Assembly: GCA_031310005.1 (NCBI GenBank)
Contig: CM062385.1
Coordinates: forward strand, 2,108,001-2,172,000
Length of the DNA stretch: 64,000 bases
Reading direction: 5' to 3'
From: Dactylellina haptotyla
Lineage: Eukaryota > Ascomycota > Orbiliomycetes > Orbiliales > Orbiliaceae
Position numbers and translations under genes: made by a program. The notes under the pieces are model-generated. The model had not been told where the DNA came from. It made no database searches and saw only the letters and a program-made list of their open reading frames with translations. Shown in pieces: positions 13,069 through 23,906 of this stretch (within the stretch, counting starts at the first letter, position 1; each line of letters starts with the position of its first letter).

Positions 13069-15811
13069 TTGCATTTTTCATTTTCTCCCATTTCTTTCTC
13101 TTTTAAACTGGGGTTTCCTTCACTTTTATTCGTTGCACATAGTTTTGTTCACATTTTGTTTTAATTGGGGACACGATCAAAAAAAGCATTTTAATGGCAT
13201 GTCTTGTACCGTGGGGATCAGGACCTATATAATGAGACTCTAAGGGAGGTTCAGTTTCTGGAACACAGCCATTGATTTCCGTTCTTATGTATTTAACCAC
13301 TTTTCTTGCTTGGTTTGTGGATATCTTTACGACGGCATTTAAGGATGTATATGAGTATTAGGCGTTATATTGCGCTGGCAGAGAAGTTATAAATATGATA
13401 CCTGAGGTTCTAAAGAGAATATACACTCTCATATAAAACTTATTCTTGGCTGTTAAAATACGAAAAGACGTGAATTTAGAATTTTATATTTAAAAGTGAT
13501 CTTCTTGATTGACCCCATAGATCGCTGGCCTTAAGCCACCACCAAGATTGCCTTATAATTAGGCCTATTTGTTTGTGTGACCGTCGATCCCATTGTAAAT
13601 GATCTCCCAAAACTTGCGAAAAGAATATTCTATTTAGCCTTAACCTGTATATATATATGAAGCTCTTCTAGATCACGATTTTCTGTCAGGGCGATATGTC
13701 CAATATTTCTAAAAGAAAACTTGCACACCATCTTGGTAGACCAAGACCTTAGTTTTAGATTTAATGGCTGGAATATTTGATGCTGTGCGATGAAAATAAA
13801 CTCTGGAAACAGTCACTCGGACTAGTTTCCCCGCATTTCCTCTTTGTTTATTACTTAGGTAAATGAACCTTTTTTGCATTGTTTCAAATATTTCAACCCA
13901 GGTGGCTCTTGCTATTGTCTACCCGAGGTGCATCAAGGCTTAACCGCCTCCACGTGTGCTAAGAAAAAACTTAGAGAGATAAAAATCCCTCAGCAGAGGC
14001 CTGTGAACAATCGTGACCTAAGTTGCGTGAGCCATGGCCCATCGTAAATGCAGGTGGCAGGCTCGTGCTCAATTAGTTCTTAGTGTCATTGGGTTTTCTG
14101 CTCCTCTTTCGTATTCAAGCCCACACGCCGGCTGCTAAAATCTGCGGGTAAAATCCCCACCAGGGATCGAATAGGCTATATTGCATTGCGTGATAAGAGA
14201 AACCTCACCATGAAAGAAACGGCGATATAGATTGCAGATCATCAGGAAGTATGGAAATATGTTGATTACTCGATCCTTTTAATATTTGTCCCCTGTTGTC
14301 TTGGAGCTGATGTTGTTGAGACTCCGCTTACGCGCAGTGACGATCGGACAAGGTGTTGGATGTTAAAATCGTCGATACACATGCGAGATCTAGATTCAGT
14401 TCCCTTACTATCGTCGATCTTGTCTGCTATGATGCTTTGATATATAACATTAGATTGAGTACATCTAATTCGCATCTTCGGGATAATTATTCATTGCCTC
14501 GGGCAAAGAGCTCCAGACGTCAGAATCGGGTTCATTTGTTTCATGTCGGAGGTCTTCACCTCTGGCCGCCAGGTATATATCAAACTGTTAGCGAAGGTGA
14601 TATTTGCATACACTCCTGAAAGGTTATCGGAATTCCGGTCCCGAAAATGATCTTACTCTGCGACTTTGTGGTCAGCATAAATTAATTATTAGGCTTGTGT
14701 TTTGTGCCTCAGGAATGCAATTAATCTTAATAGGGCCCCGGAATTTCGAGAATTGTATCTGCATGGGTCTAATAGTCCTGCACGATGGCATTCTATCAGG
14801 ATAACTAAAGATATTCTAGGGTAGAATATTTAAATGTATTCATGTTTTTGTGATATACACAAATGCCGCTGCATGGCCTTTCCTTCACTCGTCGTAGGGA
14901 TGGTTTGTTTTTTTGTTGCGGAAGATTCCCAAGTAATGAGGATGAACTCTCGCCCTCAACACATCGATTTACATTTACTGGACCAAGCTTGCAAGTAGCT
15001 GTAGCACTGCGGGATGTAGTTTCGAAGTCTCTCGTATTGGTCTTTCTGCCGTAAAACAGGCCTGGATACTCCATTAATTAGTACCTCTGAAAGACTTAGA
15101 GTAAGGCCAGCGGACTACGAAGGTGAGAAGTAAAAGAAGAAGGGCGGCTGGGGTTCATCGTTGACATTGCAATCATATTTCGTCTCTTCAATTCAATCCC
15201 AAGTTCGTCTGAGCAGCTGCCAGCACTCGCTTCCAATCCTATTTAGAAGGGTTTACCTACTAATCTGGTAACTAAGTTTTATCAAGGTTTGTCTACACCT
15301 TGGATATATCATTGAACCATCCTGAAGGCTCGCTCAATTTTTTGATTGATCTGCAGAAATATTAAACCTCTCACATTTCCACAATGTCCCACGTTTTCTG
15401 GACATCCAAACGGCATGCCGATTGCAGAATGTTAACCGAGGAGAGCTTACTCGCGCAGCCGCGTAAGAGCCGGGCCGCTGGTTCGCCATGACCGCTTCTG
15501 GAAATCGCGACCAACAAACCTTCCGAGAAGTGAAGGTGCGAACACGATATCGATACCTACATACAAGGAGTCAACAGCCCGTCCCTTCCATTAGCAACGT
15601 TTCTGAAATCTCTCTCTAAAGCCCCAGATATTTATTCTAGCTAAATCCCACCCAGAATAAATCATGTCGTTTGCTAGTCCCCTATCCTAACGCTTGTTTT
15701 CAGCATCTGTACTTGATATTTCGCCATTATTGCTCTTCGCACACACTGAACACATACATAACATAAAGTATTATTTAGCATTATTAAATTTATGATTTGA
15801 GATCTGGAAAT
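13069..15811. other. Intergenic interval
   Basis: AT-rich sequence with only short frames on both strands; no domain, RNA gene or repeat family recognised. The final few hundred bases upstream of 15812 are likely the promoter of the metallophosphoesterase gene. Confidence 0.45.
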
Positions 15812-17244
15812 ATGAGCAGCAACGATCAACGCCTACAATTCAAAAGTGACGGCACTTTTCAAATCACAGTATTCTCTGATTTTCACTACGGTGAAGGTGA
15901 GCCTTATCCGTTGTGAAATCGAAGAAAGAATATTTATCTGAATCCGATGTAAACCTAGCTGCGAATGGTGATGGGCCAATTAAAGACGCCAAAACTGCTA
16001 ATGTAGTGAGCTCGGTGCTTAATTATGAGAACACGCAGCTCGTAGTGCTCAATGGTGACCTGATCACCGGGGATGGAACTCAGGCGCACAATTCTACAAA
16101 TTACCTGGATCAAGTAGTTGCACCGATCGTAAAGGCAAATCTCCCTTGGGCCTCAGCATACGGTAACCATGATAACCAGCCGAATCTTTCCTCAGAGAAC
16201 ATCTTCAAGCGAGAGAAAACATACAAAAACAGCTTGACACAGAAAATGGTACCCAATTCTTCACCGTCGACAGGGGTCACAAATTATTACATTCCAGTTT
16301 ATGGTGCTTCGGATTCTCAGGAAGTACCAGAGCTCCTTCTCTGGTTTTTCGACAGCAGAGGAGGATATTGGTACGGTGGCCCGTATTTGCCAAGTAATAA
16401 GCGGCCAGATTGGGTGGATAAATCAGTAAGCTTCCTTGCCGTCATGGCTGTGTCAAATTTTAAAGATTAATGTATAGAAATCATGATTAAAAATAGGTTG
16501 CGGAGTGGTTTGAAAAGACAAATATCGCACTTAAGAAGCAATACGGAAAAGCAATACCATCCTTAGCATTCTTCCATATTCCTGTGAACTCTACACTGTC
16601 CTTCCAGCAAAAGGGTGTTGATCCAAACAAGGAACCTGGGTTTAACCTTGAGACAGTTACTTCCCAAGGCCGGCAATATCCAAAATCTTATCAAGATTGG
16701 GATGTCCCGTTTATGAAGGCACTATTAAACACTGAAGGTCTCCTGGCAACCTTTAGCGGCCACGATCATTGGAATGACTGGTAACACCTGAACCTGTTCC
16801 TTGGGTGTTCTTACGAAGATCTTAAGAAAAAACAATATATTCGATACTGAAGCAAATTGGACACTAACTTCGCTTATGATTAGGTGTTTTAAATGGAACG
16901 GAACGATAGCAGATACCACTCTTGCTGGTAATGGCGTCAATATGTGTTATGGCCGCCATACGGGATATGGGGGATACGGGACTTTGGATCGTGGTGGGCG
17001 GCAGATCTTGTTGAAAAAGGACAGTTTGAAGGACCAAGTGACGACATGGATTCGTCTTGAGAATGGGTTGATCACGGGTAACGTAACTCTAAACTCAACA
17101 TATGGACAGGACAAGTATAGCTCAATCCTCCATAAACGCAATAACCAATCGGCCAATCTCGGCTATGCTACTACTCAGGATATAAACTCGATTATTATCC
17201 TACTCTTCTTGACGATTTTTATTCCACTAAAACTTTGGAACTAA
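15812..17244 (+). CDS. Calcineurin-like metallophosphoesterase
   Basis: Four exons, 15812-15896, 15959-16425, 16497-16780 and 16884-17244, join in frame to 398 residues. All five metal-binding blocks of the metallophosphatase fold are visible in order: VFSDFHYGE (Asp-x-His), LNGDLITGD (GD), YGNHDNQ (GNHD), FFHIPV (His) and SGHDHWNDW (GHDH). This is the fungal family of putative secreted or vacuolar phosphoesterases. Members usually start with a signal peptide, but the frame upstream of the chosen ATG is stopped by TAA close by (near 15790) and no leader is seen here. The C-terminus ends in a hydrophobic stretch (SIIILLFLTIFIPLKLW), which could be a tail anchor or a mis-set last exon. Substrate unknown. 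The gene precedes a minus-strand GH45-like gene in tail-to-tail arrangement. Confidence 0.8.
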
Positions 17245-17688
17245 TTTTAGGTACGAATTCGGTTTGGGGCTGAGGAATCATCTTGTTGGGAATGTGCAAT
17301 ACGAGTAGTATACGGGTTTCGCATGTAGTCTCACATCTAAACACTTCCCTAAGATGGGGAGAGCCCCTCATAGTATAGGCCTGACTGTATTATATTCTGT
17401 CAAACCGTATATACATATATTAGTACCGTGATATCTATTGCCTCGCGGAGCCTCCTGGCTCCCAGAAAAAATACCACACAACGCGAACAGCCGTTTCTAG
17501 AATTGCTGTAACCTGAGAATTTTTGTACGAGTACATGTATATGACCAATAAAATTTTTGAAAGGTAATAGCTAGGCTAAGTATTTCCAAAACCAATATAT
17601 TTTGGGATATTGAACAATGATTATGTCTTAATTTGAGAGCGGCTTCACTGACGAAGTCGCCAGCTGTCCATACGAAGGATTTTTAAAT
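17245..17688. terminator. Short convergent 3' intergenic region
   Basis: This space lies between the stop codons of the metallophosphoesterase (+) and the GH45-like gene (-). It is AT-rich with AATAAA-like runs (CCAATAAAATTT near 17547) that could serve 3' end formation. No gene is seen. Confidence 0.35.
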
Positions 17689-18695
17689 TCAAAGCGAAAG
17701 GAGAAAGATGAGAAGACCCGAAGCATATAGATATGCTGGCGAAATAGCAATAGTTACTGGCGAGGCATTCTGCTTCGTACTATTTGAGCTCATAGTGTCG
17801 CCTGAGCTCGAAACAGCAAATTGAGGATCATCCTTCCTTGTGCAGCCACTTCTGTCTGAAACAGCCTTCGGGCATTGGACCCGGCGAAACTGGACACTGT
17901 AAAAAGATAAAAAACATGAGATTTCAGAATGTTTGAGAGATTATATCCATAGATCGGGGGTATTCGGTACTTACTTTGGTCCTTGTACATTCTCGTACCA
18001 ACTATACCGCCATTGGCAGGCAGGCTGCAATAGTTTAGGAACAGCGCCACAGTCAGATGAATCTAATACACCGCCTGTACTGTTTTGACCAAGAAAGCCT
18101 CCAAAAGTACCGCCAAATCGTTGAGCGCACTTGTCTGCCCAATCTGCTTGGCCAGGAACCTAGAGTTTAAAGTGTACTCAGCATACTCGCCTCGGATCTA
18201 CTAAATTATTATGTAACTCGGAAATCTTACCACCAAACTGAAATAGTTCTCCTGCTCTTCATTAAAGTTTGTGTTAATAGCCTGGATAATCATTCTCTTG
18301 CCTTTGATCGAGGTTGTCAAGAATTCTAGTTCATAGCAGGAGCAACACCAGTCTTTTACCTCATTGCCCCTGATGAATATGGATGCATAACCGTATGAGA
18401 AAGTTTCATTAACAGCCCACGGTTGCTGGATCGTGCAGGCACTCGCGGGACCCCCATCGCAATAACTGGCGGCTGAAAGAGGATCGTTCGTGAGCAAATT
18501 GTCATCTTTGTCACAAACTTGTAGCTCAGTAGCAAGAAAATCATCTCCCGCATTATGCCAAGCGCATCCTGGCTTGCAGCAGTCATAATACATGGAGCTG
18601 ATCGAGGTCCCCGAGAAAATATTCCCAGCCTGGACTGTAGCTGGAACACTTATTGTTATGGCGATTAAAAAAAGCTGAGAAATCAAATGCTTCAT
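17689..18695 (-). CDS. GH45 endoglucanase-like protein with predicted C-terminal anchor
   Basis: Exons on the minus strand are 18695-18231, 18159-17975 and 17896-17689, giving 285 residues. A signal peptide (about 1-23) precedes a glycoside hydrolase family 45 fold: MYYDCCKPGCAW, CDGGPASACTIQQPWAVN, DWCCSCYELEF, GKRMIIQAINTN, then CQWRYSWYEN and QFRRVQCP. GH45 enzymes cleave beta-1,4-glucan and use two aspartates. The first (in DCCKP, D38) is present. The proton-donor site, normally in an HFDLNIPGGG block, reads YFSLVVPGQ, with Ser153 where Asp is expected. The serine codon lies inside exon 1, so a wrong splice site does not explain it. The C-terminus is Ser/Asn/Thr-rich and ends in a hydrophobic tail (AYLYASGLLIFLLSL) like a GPI-attachment signal. 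It may be a wall-associated, weakly active or non-catalytic (expansin- or loosenin-like) protein. Confidence 0.88.
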
Positions 18696-19936
18696 CTTCG
18701 AAACTGGGTAGAAAACTCAATGTACTTCCAAGGTGTAAAAGATGGGCAATATCCATGAAAGATCGAAATAACAAGTTAGGTGTTTGCAATTGTCTCTTCC
18801 AGCATAGACCTTTTAAATTCCTTTTAAATGTCAATTATATGTTCAAGCCAGGTAAAGATATCATTTTTGATGTTCGGGTGTTGTCTCCATAGCCTGGGGA
18901 ACCATTCTAACCACCAAGTATCTGTGAGGGCATGTAAGGAAGCTGGAAGAACCTTCCCGTCAAGTGGAAGCCCAAGGGGAGTGCTTCCCGTTCCGGTTGG
19001 CGAATCAGATCGCGCAGAACCTAAGAACCCCTCACGAAGTTTTTGGGGCACTTCAAGCACGGTCCCGCACGGATCGCTTTATAATGCACCTCGCTTAAAA
19101 TCTGCTTGAATGCATCCCATCTTTCTGCGTGCCCTCGAAAGTTGTTTTAAATTTTTGCTTGTATCCCACGGGTGTAGATGCAGGACAAGTTTTAAAATCT
19201 TTGGGTTTAAATTATCCTTGTCACATTTTCCAAACATTCCCTGGATTCAAAAGTATTTTGTGACCGGCATTTCTACCATGGTAAAATCACGAAATTACTT
19301 GGTTCCTGACGGAGAACTGAGTAATTCAGCATAGCTGAAGACAAAGGAGACAAATTGTAAATTTCCTCAAACAAATTTAGGGAGTTGCAACGTTGTGAAA
19401 ACAAATACTTTTAACCAGTAATCAGCTGCTATCGGCCACCTGCGAATTTATCCATTTGCCGAGTATTCAGATCCATTTCTTTGCCCTCAGACGTTCGCGC
19501 TTCTAGCTAGTTTTCGCCCTCCACTTGACACGCTCGGACCTACGTGCTTGTTATTACTAAAATTCATGCAGACTTTACCAGTTCATCACGAGACAATCTC
19601 TGAACCACCTGCATGATCAGTTACTTGTTTCACGCCGTTCGCGCACCTTCCAGCCCGGAATATCTAAATCAAACGCAATCGACGCACCGACCAAAAAATG
19701 AAACAAGGATATGCATACCATTGCAATTAACTGAGGGGAAGCTTGGGCCAAAAAGGTTTTTAATCTTCGATCGTGTGGCACCGAAGCCCCGCTTGCCCGA
19801 GGCTGCAGACGGGAGATATTAGTCCTGCCGTCCATTATGACTTGCCAACCTAATTTTCTCTTTCTCCGATTTCAAAATCATTGCTGAGATCCTGCTTGAC
19901 ATTGGAGGTCAAAAGTCAACACATCAAAATTGCAAA
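18696..19936. promoter_or_regulatory. Divergent intergenic region between the GH45-like and receptor genes
   Basis: This 1.2 kb interval separates the starts of a minus-strand and a plus-strand gene, so it must hold both promoters. A TTTTAAATTCC element near 18810 lies about 120 bases upstream of the GH45 start on the minus strand. No coding frame with support is seen. Confidence 0.4.
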
Positions 19937-21351
19937 ATGCCTTGGAGAGAAACATCGACGACACAAAATTGTGGGCTAGCGATGACGATTGTCGGTCCTG
20001 TTCTCTGTTTGATCACCACAGGAATTCGATTTTATGACCGTAGGCTGGTCCGGGTCGCTATAGGTAACAGATTCTACAGAAATCCTCAGGATTCCAGGCG
20101 CTAAACTAGCACTGTACTATACAGAGGACTGGCTATTGCTGATTGCGACTGTAAGGGAGAAATACGGCATCAACTTTAAAACCGCATAGTGTGCTAATAT
20201 AATTACAGGCTCTATCATTTGCGATCATATATCCATCTTGGGAAAGTACGTTGAAGTCGTAGGCGTTGATGTTGATCAACGCCTTCCTCCGTATCTTTTG
20301 TGCTAAAGCTAAAAATCCATCTGAGAATAGTAATCAAAGTCCAACGGCTCGGCCTTCACATTTGGGAAATAAGCCCACAGAGTTGGCGGAACTGGAACTG
20401 GGACGTGTACTATGTGGTATGAAGTGCTGGAAACACCAAGCTATTCAGGCTTCTAAAACGCTATCTATATATATGCTAATCCGAAAACTGTTTAGAATCT
20501 CCTCTTGTTTGCTCTGCTCAGCGGACCTATTCTACCCCTCGTCAAGGCATCGATTCTACTTCTACTGTTGAGAATTGGAGGCGTGATAAATCGGATCCGT
20601 ATCGCAGTATGGGTCATCCTCATCTTCAACATAGCTGCTTGCGTGGGCTGTGAACTCGTCATTTTATTTCAGTGTCCACAGCAAGCGGATAATACGTGGA
20701 AATCCAGGACCTTCGGAGGCGCTCATTGCTTTAGTCGATTGGCCATGGGGCGTCTCAACATCGCACAACTCGTTATCAGCATGTTTACGGATCTATTGGT
20801 CTTTCCTATACCCGTCTACATTGCATCCAGGATAACGCATACGAATCTGAGAGATCGGGTAATGGTAGTCTGCTTATTTTCTCTGAGTTTAAGGTTCGTT
20901 TTAACTCAAGAAAATAGCCCTCCCCATATATAACTGACAGATTCAACTAACTTTACTCTAATTGGAAACTGATAGTGTCACCGCTGTGGGTGCGGTCAGA
21001 ATATATCTGATTTATGAAGACCGCTTATACGTGCGGAATGTGTACGACTGGACTTTCTACGGTCTTATTTTCGTCATTCAACACGTGGAGAATACTCTTG
21101 CAATAATCGTTCCTAGCATTCCGAATTTTCGAGTGCTGTTTCGAGAAAGAACAGTTAGGAGGACATCAAATGCGACAGAGATCGACCGAGACAGGTCGTG
21201 GGCCCAACGACAAATGGATACTTTAGAGGAAATCAATTTGGAACTAGGGAGTGCTGGGAACAGTAAAGAGGGGATAACTATCCTCTCGGTTTCCATGTCT
21301 CTGGACGATACATCTAATTCATCTAGACCTGAGTGTAGAGAGTCGGTGTAG
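19937..21351 (+). CDS. Seven-helix rhodopsin-domain (PTH11/SAT4-like) membrane protein
   Basis: Six exons are needed: 19937-20063, 20125-20150, 20209-20245, 20340-20416, 20496-20893 and 20976-21351, giving 346 residues. Two exons are only 26 and 37 bases, and most introns show a CTAA(C/T) branch site. The joined product has seven hydrophobic segments: MTIVGPVLCLITTGIRF; EDWLLLIATALSFAII; SGPILPLVKASILLLLLRI; VWVILIFNIAACVGCELVIL; LVISMFTDLLVFPIPVYIAS; VCLFSLSLSVTAVGAVRIYL; and FVIQHVENTLAIIVPSIP. This is the fungal rhodopsin-like family (same group as SAT4 and PTH11-type putative receptors). The HIWE and PLVKASILLLLLRIGG blocks are characteristic. A CFEM domain is absent. Family members are candidate G-protein-coupled receptors, but ligand and coupling are mostly unproven. 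Donor GTTCGT of the last intron is unusual. Confidence 0.82.
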
Positions 21352-22812
21352 ATTTTGTAGGTTCGCGGTTGCGGGCTGCTACATGTCATTTGTCGTTGAG
21401 CATTTTTTATGATATTAACTCTATATTTCATGAATACATCTAAACTTCATATTCCGAAACTCACTATGTATAGATACTTTAGATATAAACACAAGATGTG
21501 TGCAGGAAAGTTAAACTTCTCAAAAGGTTTGGCGCTAGTGATTTCACTGCGTAACAGTTAGCTTTATGAATCAAGCTGTCTCATTGGGTGCGCAACTAGC
21601 GTCGCTCTTGTATTTAGCTAACAGTAAATCCGCGCCGATGCAGTGGCCACCGCCTCTTGGTCGCACAGGAATTATGCAAATAGACGTCACTAACCATCAT
21701 TATATCACCAAGTAAGATCCGAATCATGTACATATTTGAGGTATTTGTTTGATATCAAAAAATGGCTGTGTTCAGCGACCACAAGGTTAATTAAACATTA
21801 AACTTAATCTAGTTAGATTACTGGTTGCCAATCTGCTGCGCTCTAAGCATGCTCTTGATATATTGGATGCCATCTTATTCAAAAATATTTGATGCAGCTA
21901 AGGAATAGCAATGATGATATTATTTACCATCTCTCTGGTTTTGTCTCCAAGGCGACAGCTCTCGAAACGCTCAAATCCACATTACACCGCCCTCGCGGAC
22001 TTTTCTCCACATGCTACATCGCCTCCGGCTGATTCAATGCCATCAAGTCGCTATCAATAGTCGTGATAGAATCGATGTCCCACATCCTAACTCCATCGGC
22101 TCGACGGTCCACTTTGGTACTGACATACAACAACGCAAGTTGTCATGTTGCATCCTCCAAGCCCAAACGGGACAAGCACCTTCGGGTTTTATGTGTTGTA
22201 GACACCAGGCAGGCGGCTGGGGCCCACCCGAGCTAGAACAACCGGAAAAAACGTAGGAGCACAGAATCCAGGAAGGGTAGTTTGATGCTTCTTTCAACTC
22301 GCCAGTGTGCTATATTTATGTTTTCCGTGACATAAAAGTGGAGCCCCACATCGATGTTCTGGAGCTTATTGTGTTCGCAAAGGTAATTTATTCCCTGTTT
22401 GTGGTTAGATGTCGCGACCGACATCCGATTCTCACCAGCTTTTGTTGGCTCCGTTTTCCAACCCAAGCCGGATAGGTGGAGGCTTGTCCTTAGGATGCTC
22501 GGGCGGTATATATCAACTGCGATAATTATCTGGCGCGGACTAGGGGAATTCCTTGATTTTCCTCATATACTCCCTTTGTCGGCCTTCAGCGAGGAATCTA
22601 GATTATCGATTTCCCTCTCTAAACGCTGATCTCGAGAGTCTTGGTGCAGACTCCCACGCTCGTTTGGAATCGGTCTCCTTTAATCCCTTGCATTATAAAG
22701 CAACAAAGAGGACATTTCTTTGTTCTTTCTTTTATAAAGCTATCGACATCTTACAGCATACCCCGGGCCCCCGTCTTCCCGGATACCTTCACCGTCGTTC
22801 CGAAAATTAAAA
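21352..22812. other. Intergenic interval
   Basis: No supported gene. The distal part contains TATAAAG near 22694-22700 and a TTTTATAAAGC near 22730, both within about 120 bases of the next ATG and plausible core promoter elements for the small secreted protein gene. Confidence 0.4.
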
Positions 22813-23353
22813 ATGAAGTTGTTTTCGATAGCATCCGTTTTGGCCATCGCCAGGTGAGACCACTCATTCATTCTCCAATTAAGACGTGGAAAATAGTGAT
22901 ATGATCTAACGTGTGTGTGTTTCTTATAGCCTTGTCGCTGCAGCACCAGCACCAGCCCCGGCTCCAACCCCTGCGCCTGCTCGAACTGTCATCGCAGTAG
23001 GAGAACCAGTCTGTTTCACATACTACACAACTACTCTTAAATTCGTCCCGATGGCAAACTACGGAGCAACAACTACTGTTACCAAGTATCGCGCGACCAA
23101 GAAAGTAACCAAGACACTCAGTCTCAACTGTGGAAAATGCCATTTACTCGTTTCGACGAAATCCGTAAGATGGGGTGAAGGACCGGTGAGTTCATACGGA
23201 TTCCTCAGCTAAAGTTATTGATTTGTGATAGAAATTCTAATATCTGCGGATAAATAGGCCGTAAAGACCACCAAGAAGAAAGCCACGAAAACGGTCACAT
23301 CTGGAACTACGACTACGACGGTTTATCAGTGCAAGATTTCCCCATGGTCTTGA
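22813..23353 (+). CDS. Small secreted protein, Ala-Pro rich N-terminus, Lys/Thr-rich tail
   Basis: Three exons, 22813-22853, 22930-23185 and 23258-23353, give 130 residues. The first intron splits the signal peptide (MKLFSIASVLAIA/SLVAAAP), which is followed at once by an Ala-Pro repeat (APAPAPAPTPAPA). The mature part has four cysteines (PVCF, LNCGKC, YQC) and several short TTTVTKY/ATKTVT-like repeats rich in Thr and Lys. The protein ends KISPWS. I recognise no domain. Size, leader and cysteines fit a secreted effector-like or wall-associated protein, but Thr/Lys repeats also occur in wall glycoproteins. Splice sites are strong (GTGAGA/TATAG and GTGAGT/AATAG) and phases match. Confidence 0.72.
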
Positions 23354-23906
23354 ATGATATGAAAATAAGGTGCATGCATGCGACGACCGAGTTTTGAAAT
23401 ATTTATGAGCGGAGCGAGTTGTTTTTGAATTTGCATTACTTTGGCGTTATTTGATCACGAGAAATATAATCCAACCAAACCTTTTAATTCTAATGATAAT
23501 GTACACACTCCGCGTAATATGATTAATCACCTGTGTTCAAGTCTAGTTTGATATTAACCTGTCCGTGGATCGCAAAAGTACAACAATAAGTATTGCGTTG
23601 TAGATGGTAGGTTGAGTGCTAGCTGCTTATGGTGCGTGACTAAGAGTCTCAACGGATATGATTTTAAGATACTGATGATTTTACAAATCTAGATTAAATT
23701 TGAGATGATTTCCGATGAATTTTGTATTCTTTGTATATAAATTCGAATAACAACCTAAGTGCCGATCCAATCGAAGGGTAAACCATCAAACGACAAAAGC
23801 TCAACAAAGCAGAACGCTAGAAACCTATTTTTGCCAAACAAAGGAAATGATAAAGTGAGCAAAGTAAAAAGAAAGATAATTATCGAAAAGAACGCCATAT
23901 TCAACC
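23354..23906. other. Convergent 3' intergenic region
   Basis: AT-rich space between the stop of the small secreted protein gene (+) and the stop of the tricalbin-like gene (-). It holds only short frames and is probably occupied by both 3' untranslated regions. Confidence 0.4.
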
